Shown piece after piece: positions 7,037 through 12,284 of a stretch of DNA of 18,485 bases. The stretch is from Sphingomonadales bacterium UBA7471 (lineage in GTDB: Bacteria; Pseudomonadota; Alphaproteobacteria; Sphingomonadales; Sphingomonadaceae): contig DLOZ01000034.1 in assembly GCA_002479765.1 (NCBI GenBank), positions 44,852-63,336 of the forward strand, in the 5' to 3' direction. The notes below the pieces were generated by a model, which saw only the letters and a list, made by a program, of their open reading frames with translations, was not told the origin of the DNA and made no database searches. The translations under genes and the position numbers were made by a program. How positions within the stretch are numbered: the first letter of the stretch is position 1; each line of letters opens with the position of its first letter.

Positions 7037-7890
7037 CTCTGGTCCTCGACAATCGTCAGCAAGCGGCACGCAGCTGGTTCGAATCGCTGCGCGACCGCAT
7101 TTGTGCGGCGTTTGAAGCCATCGAACGCGAAGCGGGATCAGACGCATCATTCGAATATATCCCTTGGGATCGCCACGACCATGACGGTTCGCCAGGCGGC
7201 GGCGGCGTGCGCGGCGTGATGAAGGGTAAAATCTTTGAAAAGGTCGGCGTAAACGTTTCGACCGTAGGGGGCAGCTTCAATCCCGAATTTGCCAAGACCA
7301 TCCATGGCGCGGCTGAAGACCCAAATTTCTTCGCGACCGGCATCAGCCTCGTCGCGCATATGGCCAATCCGCATGTGCCAGCGGTGCACATGAACACGCG
7401 CTATCTTGTGACGACGAAAAGCTGGTTTGGCGGCGGTGCGGATCTCAACCCGCCCATCCCCTATGAAGACGACACGGCCGACTTCCACGCGCGCCTGCGT
7501 GCGGCCTGCGCGCCTTATGGCCCCGACGTGTACGAACGCTATCGCAAATGGGCGGAGGAGTATTTCTGGATCCCCCACCGCAACGTGCATCGCGGTGTTG
7601 GCGGTATTTTCTACGATCATCTGGAAAACAGCAGCGATGCGATTTTCGAGCAGAATTTTGCACTGACCCGCGATGTCGGCGAAGCTTTCCTCGATATCTT
7701 CCCCAAGCTGGTGCGCCGCCGGATGAATCAGCCATTCACCGATGAAGAAAAGCAGGCGCAGCGGCGCTGGCGCGGGCTCTATGCCGAATTCAACCTTGTA
7801 TATGACCGCGGCACGACCTTTGGCCTGAAAACCGGCGGAAATGTCGACGCGATTTTGATGAGCCTTCCGCCCGAAGTGGCGTGGGATTAA
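7033..7890 (+). CDS. hemF: Oxygen-dependent coproporphyrinogen III oxidase
   Basis: Oxidatively decarboxylates coproporphyrinogen III to protoporphyrinogen IX using O2, a late step of aerobic heme synthesis in the cytoplasm. The 285-residue length is normal. Conserved blocks are visible: GGGVRGVMKGKIFEKVGVN (56-74), NPHVPAVHMNTRYL (112-125), WFGGGADLNPPIPYEDD (131-147), PHRNVHRGVGGIFYDHL (181-197) and the C-terminal YDRGTTFGLKTGGNVDAILM (257-276). The start codon overlaps the trmL stop as ATGA. Heme made by this enzyme serves, among others, the cytochromes of the bc1 complex encoded 1.5 kb upstream, but no shared regulation is visible. Confidence 0.96.
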   Translation: MTLVLDNRQQAARSWFESLRDRICAAFEAIEREAGSDASFEYIPWDRHDHDGSPGGGGVRGVMKGKIFEKVGVNVSTVGGSFNPEFAKTIHGAAEDPNFFATGISLVAHMANPHVPAVHMNTRYLVTTKSWFGGGADLNPPIPYEDDTADFHARLRAACAPYGPDVYERYRKWAEEYFWIPHRNVHRGVGGIFYDHLENSSDAIFEQNFALTRDVGEAFLDIFPKLVRRRMNQPFTDEEKQAQRRWRGLYAEFNLVYDRGTTFGLKTGGNVDAILMSLPPEVAWD

Positions 7891-7896
7891 TCCGCA

Positions 7897-8529
7897 ATGC
7901 CATATAGCCCGATTGCCGATGGCGACCTTGGCGCCATTGTAACCTCGCTGGAAATGACCAGCCGCCCGGCATTGCGCGCGCTGCCCGCTTCGGATTTGCG
8001 GCTAGAGCCATGGCACGCCCCGCATGCCGACAAATACCGGACTCTCTATCGCCGCATTGGCGAACCTTGGTTGTGGTTCTCACGCCTTGAGATGGCCGAC
8101 GATACGCTGATTGCGACCATTCACGACCCCAAAGTCCGGATTTGGGCGGTGGTCGACAGGCGCGGGATTGAAGTTGGCATATTGGAGCTCGATTTCAGAA
8201 CCGACGGCGCATGTGAAATTGCCTTTTTCGGCCTGATCCCCGAACTTGGCGGCAAGGGCCACGGTAAATGGTTGATGGCCATGGCGCTTCAACTGGGCTG
8301 GGCAGAAAAGGGCGTGCAACGCATGTGGGTGCATACCTGCACGCTGGACGGTCCCACCGCGCTCGCCTTTTATCAAAAGGCTGGGTTCACGGCCTATCAA
8401 CGGCAATTGGAAACATTTGTGGACCCGCGGATCAGCGGCCTCATCCCGCGCGATGCAGCGCCGCATATTCCCATTATTGGGGTGCCGTCTGTGCCCCAAG
8501 CTGACGATACACTGACGTCGCAGCGATAA
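7897..8529 (+). CDS. GNAT-family N-acetyltransferase
   Basis: A 210-residue protein with a GNAT domain (about 30-175). The acetyl-CoA binding motif A is seen in FFGLIPELGGKGHGKWLMAMAL (110-131), where GGKGHG is the Q/R-x-x-G-x-G/A-type loop, and motif B in the segment ALAFYQKAGF (155-164). The acceptor substrate cannot be told from sequence. It starts 6 nt after the hemF stop, so it is probably the last gene of trmL-hemF-GNAT. No clear ribosome binding site precedes the first ATG; M20 (7954), followed by TSRPALRAL, is an alternative start that still leaves the whole domain. Its last 56 bases overlap the 3' end of the convergent gene at 8474-9217. Confidence 0.85.
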   Translation: MPYSPIADGDLGAIVTSLEMTSRPALRALPASDLRLEPWHAPHADKYRTLYRRIGEPWLWFSRLEMADDTLIATIHDPKVRIWAVVDRRGIEVGILELDFRTDGACEIAFFGLIPELGGKGHGKWLMAMALQLGWAEKGVQRMWVHTCTLDGPTALAFYQKAGFTAYQRQLETFVDPRISGLIPRDAAPHIPIIGVPSVPQADDTLTSQR

Positions 8530-9217
8530 CATAGATAACAGCCTCAACCGCTGCGAAAAATGCGCCGACCGCGGCTTGGAAAACGGGAACGCCGCCCTCG
8601 CCCGCAAGTGCTTCGCATATGCCCGCGACGGCATCACCAACGATCCCTGAAACCAGTCGTATAGCGACCGCAATAAACAGCGTCAGTATCACTATGGCCC
8701 AACCGCATGTGCGCGTTGTTGCCCAAGTCTGTTTCACCGCATCGATGATGCCAAGCCCCGGTTCTTGCGCGATGACCGCTGGCAGCACGGCAAAGCGGCC
8801 CGTGAGATAAAGCCCGGGAATGATGAACAGCAAAAACCCCGCAAATGTCGCCCAGCCGGTCAATATGGTCGCGGTTAAATATGTCGGGAACAATGCGGCG
8901 GCGATGACAAGCGCGTCGCCGACCTTGGCCAATTTGCGCCCCGAAATCAGGACGTAAAGCGCAAGGCTGCCATACATTGTGACAAGCATCGCCGGCAACA
9001 AGACCGGCCAATTCGCCGCGAAATAACCGCTGACCGCCGCGATCACTTTGGTTGTGTCGTCAAAGCTTTCAAGGATGAGCGGAGGTGCCAGATAGCCCGC
9101 GATCCAGTTCGACATGAAAATGAAAAAGCCCGCAATGGCAATAATGGCTTCACGATGCGCTGCGAATGAAGCGCGCGCATCTTTGGCCACCGCACGATAA
9201 TCAAGCTTCTTTTGCAT
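8474..9217 (-). CDS. Multi-pass inner-membrane protein (GPDPase membrane-domain-like)
   Basis: A 247-residue protein with about seven hydrophobic segments: roughly 25-46, 58-74, 76-92, 102-120, 122-142, 172-192 and 211-235. The stretch FLLFIIPGLYLTGRFAVLPAVIAQEPGLGIIDAVKQTW (128-165) has the pattern L-x-I-I-P-G-x-Y...R...P.v..E..g...A...s/tw. This is typical of the membrane-domain family attached to some glycerophosphoryl diester phosphodiesterases and also found alone. No catalytic phosphodiesterase domain is present. AGGGAG lies about 4 nt before the ATG at 9217. It diverges from lipB with an 82-nt gap and overlaps the GNAT gene tail to tail by 56 bp. Function unknown. Confidence 0.75.
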   Translation of the reverse strand: MQKKLDYRAVAKDARASFAAHREAIIAIAGFFIFMSNWIAGYLAPPLILESFDDTTKVIAAVSGYFAANWPVLLPAMLVTMYGSLALYVLISGRKLAKVGDALVIAAALFPTYLTATILTGWATFAGFLLFIIPGLYLTGRFAVLPAVIAQEPGLGIIDAVKQTWATTRTCGWAIVILTLFIAVAIRLVSGIVGDAVAGICEALAGEGGVPVFQAAVGAFFAAVEAVIYVIAATSVYRQLGAQTAPQ

Positions 9218-9299
9218 ATATACTCCCTGACCCTAGCTGCGCGGGGTAGAGGCTGACATATCCGGTGGCAAGCGGCTTGCACCATGCTAAGCAGCGCGC

Positions 9300-9977
9300 A
9301 TGAAGATCGATGGCAATATTGATTGGGACGTTTCCGAAGGGCTAACCCCCTATCCCGAAGCCGTTGCCCGTATGGAAACATTGCAGGCGGCGATCCGTGA
9401 CGAAAACGCACGGGAGCTTATCTGGCTGCTGGAACACCCGCCATTATACACAGGCGGAACGAGCGCGGACCCGGCAGAATTGTTGAGCACCGCATTTCCC
9501 GTGTACGACACCGGACGCGGCGGACGGTACACCTATCATGGGCCGGGGCAGCGTGTGGGCTATGTCATGCTCGACCTTGCCAAGCATTGCAAAGATGTTC
9601 GCTGTTACGTGCATGCGCTCGAGGGTTGGGTTATCGCTGCGCTTGGCCGTTTCGGGGTGGAGGCACGCCGCGCCGAAGGCCGTGTTGGCATATGGTGCGA
9701 CACCAAAAATGGTCAGGAAGCAAAAATTGGCGCAATCGGCGTGCGCATCCGCAGATGGGTGACGATGCATGGCTTTGCGGTGAATATTGCGCCTGATTTG
9801 AATCATTTCGGCGGCATCGTGCCGTGCGGGATATCTGAATATCCGGTCACAAGCCTCGCCGACCTGGGCATTGACGCATCACTGCAGGACTTTGACGCGG
9901 CCTTGCGCGCCAGCTTCCCAGACTTTCTCATTAACCTTGCCAAAGCGGGCGGAAATTGTACGGTCGCGCCGGAATAG
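9300..9977 (+). CDS. lipB: Lipoyl(octanoyl) transferase LipB
   Basis: Transfers the octanoyl group from acyl carrier protein to lipoyl domains of 2-oxoacid dehydrogenases and the glycine cleavage system, the first step of protein lipoylation. The 225-residue protein shows the family signature GRGGRYTYHGPGQRVGYVML (72-91), the catalytic lysine K142 in AKIGAIGVRIRRWVTMHGFA, and the catalytic cysteine K/C pair's C176 in GIVPCGISEYPVTS. It is slightly leaderless-looking: the ribosome binding site before the ATG is poor. The lipoprotein gene starts 15 nt downstream. The partner lipA is not in the window. Confidence 0.96.
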   Translation: MKIDGNIDWDVSEGLTPYPEAVARMETLQAAIRDENARELIWLLEHPPLYTGGTSADPAELLSTAFPVYDTGRGGRYTYHGPGQRVGYVMLDLAKHCKDVRCYVHALEGWVIAALGRFGVEARRAEGRVGIWCDTKNGQEAKIGAIGVRIRRWVTMHGFAVNIAPDLNHFGGIVPCGISEYPVTSLADLGIDASLQDFDAALRASFPDFLINLAKAGGNCTVAPE

Positions 9978-9992
9978 AGAACTGAGGACGAT

Positions 9993-10289
9993 ATGCGTTT
10001 CACCATCATAGTAGCTGCCTTTGCAGCCTTACTGGCATTGACCGCCTGTGGCGGCGGCAAAGAAGACAATCAGGTCACCGAAACGCGGATGGACAATCTC
10101 GAAAACCTTAAAGGCACGATCAGTGACGACATGATCAACACCGACGAATCCACCGATGAGGCACCTGTTGAAGCGATGCCCGTGCGTGCCGATACCGATG
10201 CTGCAAAAGCAACGCCGGAAAAAAGTGACGAACCCAAAACCGATGGTTCAGATGAACCAAAAATTGAAGAGCCAAGCGAGCCAAAGTGA
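9993..10289 (+). CDS. Small lipoprotein, function unknown
   Basis: A 98-residue protein with a lipoprotein signal: a hydrophobic stretch from residue 3, then lipobox L16-T-A-C19, predicted to be lipidated at C19 and cleaved there. The residue after the cysteine is glycine, with no aspartate at +2, so an outer-membrane destination is likely if Lol rules apply. The mature part is acidic and probably unfolded; its end repeats S-D-E-P-K twice and finishes E-P-S-E-P-K (about 77-98). GAGGAC lies before the ATG. It lies 15 nt after lipB, and its TGA stop shares bases with the GTG start of the following flavoprotein gene (GTGA), so all three appear to form one operon. I do not recognise a named family. 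Confidence 0.75.
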   Translation: MRFTIIVAAFAALLALTACGGGKEDNQVTETRMDNLENLKGTISDDMINTDESTDEAPVEAMPVRADTDAAKATPEKSDEPKTDGSDEPKIEEPSEPK

Positions 10290-11578
10290 TCTTAAGTAGC
10301 GCCATACAACTGCCCTGTGGGGCCGTACTCAAAAACAGAATAGCAAAAGCCGCGATGACCGAGGGCTTGGCGGACACGCAAGGCGTGCCGACGCCCGAGT
10401 TGCAGCGCCTGTACGGTATCTGGTCGGACGGAGGCGCGGGTCTTCAGATTTCCGGCAATATCCATATTGACGCCGACCATTTGGAACGGCCCGGAAACGT
10501 CTTTTTCAGCGGACAGCCGGACGAAGCGATGATGGACGCGCTCAAATCATGGACCAAGGCCGCGACGCGCAATGGCAACCATTTTTGGGCACAGATCAGC
10601 CATGCGGGCCGCCAGACCATGCGCGGCATCAATCCACGTCCAAAGGCGCCGTCAGCGGTCAAGCTGGGCCTGCCCGGCGGACAATTTGGAATGCCGGTTG
10701 CACTGACTGAGGATGAAATTCTAAACCTGATTGGCCGTTTCGGCCAAGCGGCGCTGCATTGCCAAAATGCCGGCTTCACGGGCGTTCAAATCCATGCTGC
10801 GCACGGCTATCTGATCTCCCAATTCCTCAGCCCGAAGTCAAACCAGCGCACCGATCGCTGGGGTGGCAGCCTCGTCAACCGCGCGCGTTTTTTGATGTTC
10901 ACCGTCAACACCGTCCGGACTTTGGTTGGCCCTAATTTCCCGATTTCGGTCAAGCTGAACAGCGCGGATTTCCAACGCGGCGGCTTTGCTTTTGAAGACA
11001 GCCTTCAGGTGGCCCGCTGGCTTCAGGATGCTGGCGTGGATATGATCGAGATATCGGGCGGCACTTATGAGCAGCCCAAGCTATTGGGTATCGAGGGGAT
11101 GGAAGCCGAAGAGACGCAGACCGTCGCGGAAACCACGCTGGCACGCGAAGCCTATTTCGTTGATTTCGCCAAAGCGATGAAGAGCGAGTTGACCATTCCA
11201 TTGATGGTCACCGGCGGATTCCGCAGCGCATCGGCCATGGAACAGGCGCTGCGCAACAAGGCGGCCGATATAGTTGGATTGGCCCGGCCATTATGCGTGA
11301 TGCCCGAAGCGCCAAAGCGGCTGCTCGGTGGCTTGGCGATGCTGCCCAAGGTTGAAAACCAGCTTAAGCTGTTGCCCGAATGGTTATCCAGCCTTCGCAA
11401 GATAAAGGCGGTGCGCGGGATTGAAGGTTTTGCGATACAATATTGGTTTTACAGCCAGATATATGCGCTGGGACGTACCGGCCGGACGAAGCCGACCGTC
11501 ACGGTCTTTGAGGCTCTACGTGAAGTAGAATCCTATCAAAGAAGCTGGCTTAAAGAGCGGCGTGCCGCGAAGGCTTAA
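10286..11578 (+). CDS. Old Yellow Enzyme family NADH:flavin oxidoreductase
   Basis: A 430-residue FMN-dependent (beta/alpha)8 oxidoreductase of the NADH:flavin oxidoreductase/enoate reductase family. Landmarks are LPCGAVLKNRIAKAAMTEGL (9-28) at the start of the barrel, QISHAGRQ (103-110), the substrate-binding HAAHGYL (170-176) with H170, H173 and Y175, the family motif FLSPKSNQRTDRWGGS (180-195), and the FMN-phosphate strands VTGGF and GLARPL near the end of the barrel. No C-terminal FAD/NADH domain or iron-sulfur cysteine set of the 2,4-dienoyl-CoA reductase type is present, so it is the short, single-domain form. The C-terminal 80 or so residues form an extra helical tail. The start is GTG overlapping the lipoprotein stop. 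The natural substrate is unknown. It ends tail to tail with fdxA. Confidence 0.9.
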   Translation: MILSSAIQLPCGAVLKNRIAKAAMTEGLADTQGVPTPELQRLYGIWSDGGAGLQISGNIHIDADHLERPGNVFFSGQPDEAMMDALKSWTKAATRNGNHFWAQISHAGRQTMRGINPRPKAPSAVKLGLPGGQFGMPVALTEDEILNLIGRFGQAALHCQNAGFTGVQIHAAHGYLISQFLSPKSNQRTDRWGGSLVNRARFLMFTVNTVRTLVGPNFPISVKLNSADFQRGGFAFEDSLQVARWLQDAGVDMIEISGGTYEQPKLLGIEGMEAEETQTVAETTLAREAYFVDFAKAMKSELTIPLMVTGGFRSASAMEQALRNKAADIVGLARPLCVMPEAPKRLLGGLAMLPKVENQLKLLPEWLSSLRKIKAVRGIEGFAIQYWFYSQIYALGRTGRTKPTVTVFEALREVESYQRSWLKERRAAKA

Positions 11579-11913
11579 TCGCCTTCGCCGGGCTCAGCGC
11601 TGAAATATTTGTCGAACTTGCCTTCTTCGCCCTTATGCTCGTCTGCATCTGCAGGCGGTTCGCGGCTGGATGTGATGTTCGGCCATTCTGCGCTATAGGT
11701 TGCGTTCAGCTCAAGCCATTGTTCCAAACCGCTTTCGGTGTCTGGCAAAATCGCTTCCGCAGGGCATTCGGGTTCGCACACGCCGCAATCGATGCACTCA
11801 TTTGGGTTGATGACGAGCATATTGTCGCCTTCATAAAAGCAATCCACCGGACATACTTCAACGCAGTCCATATATTTGCAGCGGATGCAGGCATCGGTAA
11901 CGACATAAGTCAT
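11575..11913 (-). CDS. fdxA: Seven-iron ferredoxin FdxA
   Basis: Small cytoplasmic electron carrier of 112 residues with one [3Fe-4S] and one [4Fe-4S] cluster. By comparison with Azotobacter ferredoxin I (numbering shifted by one), C9, C17 and C50 bind the 3Fe cluster and C21, C40, C43 and C46 the 4Fe cluster; C12 and C25 match the non-ligand cysteines. The C-terminal part (about 62-112) is acidic and ends EPGEGD. An ATG at 11934 would add seven residues, but the ATG at 11913 starts the family-typical MTYVVTDACIRCKYMDC and has GGGAGAG exactly 8 nt upstream. A promoter-like TTGACT lies in the gap to the S4 gene, so it probably has its own transcript. It overlaps the end of the flavoprotein gene by 4 bp. 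Confidence 0.95.
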   Translation of the reverse strand: MTYVVTDACIRCKYMDCVEVCPVDCFYEGDNMLVINPNECIDCGVCEPECPAEAILPDTESGLEQWLELNATYSAEWPNITSSREPPADADEHKGEEGKFDKYFSAEPGEGD

Positions 11914-11921
11914 TGGCGGAA

Positions 11922-11928
11922 CTCTCCC
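11922..11928 (-). promoter_or_regulatory. Ribosome binding site fixing the fdxA start
   Basis: GGGAGAG on the minus strand lies 8 nt before the ATG at 11913, which decides against the in-frame ATG at 11934. Confidence 0.7.
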
Positions 11929-11963
11929 ATACATAACGGCGGATTAGCCGTTTCGATACGTCT

Positions 11964-11992
11964 GCCTATTGCGAGGTGCAGGGGGAAGTCAA
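11964..11992 (-). promoter_or_regulatory. Possible fdxA promoter
   Basis: On the minus strand TTGACT (11992-11987) is a near-consensus -35. A 17-nt spacer leads to ATAGGC (11969-11964), a weak -10. Transcription would begin around 50 nt before the fdxA start codon. This supports a separate fdxA transcript in addition to any readthrough from the S4 gene. Confidence 0.35.
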
Positions 11993-12020
11993 CGCCGGAT
12001 TGCACCGAATCGCCAATTTT

Positions 12021-12269
12021 TTAGTCGATACGCTGATAGAAAAGCTGCGCCTCTGATGCAGGACCTCGCCGAACAGGGACAGAGAGCAGCTTTAACGTCA
12101 AAACAGCCTCGCCCAATGGCATGGTGATGATATCGCCAATGCGCACCGCGGCGCTGCCCTTTTCGATCCGGCGGCCATTCAACCTTATATGGCCAGCCTC
12201 CGCCCAACTGAGCGCGAGCGAACGGCTTTTGGCCAATCGCAGAAAGAACAGCAGCTTGTCGATCCGCAA
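12021..12269 (-). CDS. RNA-binding S4 domain protein (Hsp15-like)
   Basis: An 82-residue protein consisting of little more than one S4 RNA-binding domain. Typical residues are the opening RIDKLLFFLRLAKSRSLA (2-19), then AGHIRLNGRRIEKGSAAVRIGD (25-46), which matches the V-x-V-N-G-x-x-x-K-x-s-x-x-V-x-x-G-D pattern of S4 proteins. It is related to Hsp15, which acts on blocked 50S ribosomal subunits in E. coli, but this copy lacks the basic C-terminal tail of E. coli Hsp15. The only start candidate between the helicase stop and the domain is a TTG at 12269. The gene is in the same reading frame as the helicase, separated by one TAG and five codons. Which RNA it binds is unknown. Confidence 0.85.
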   Translation of the reverse strand: MRIDKLLFFLRLAKSRSLALSWAEAGHIRLNGRRIEKGSAAVRIGDIITMPLGEAVLTLKLLSVPVRRGPASEAQLFYQRID

Positions 12270-12284
12270 GACTTGCCCGACCTT

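Noticed and set aside
8474..9217. Membrane protein as a full glycerophosphodiester phosphodiesterase
   Set aside because: Only the membrane-domain-like part is present; no catalytic phosphodiesterase motif can be seen.
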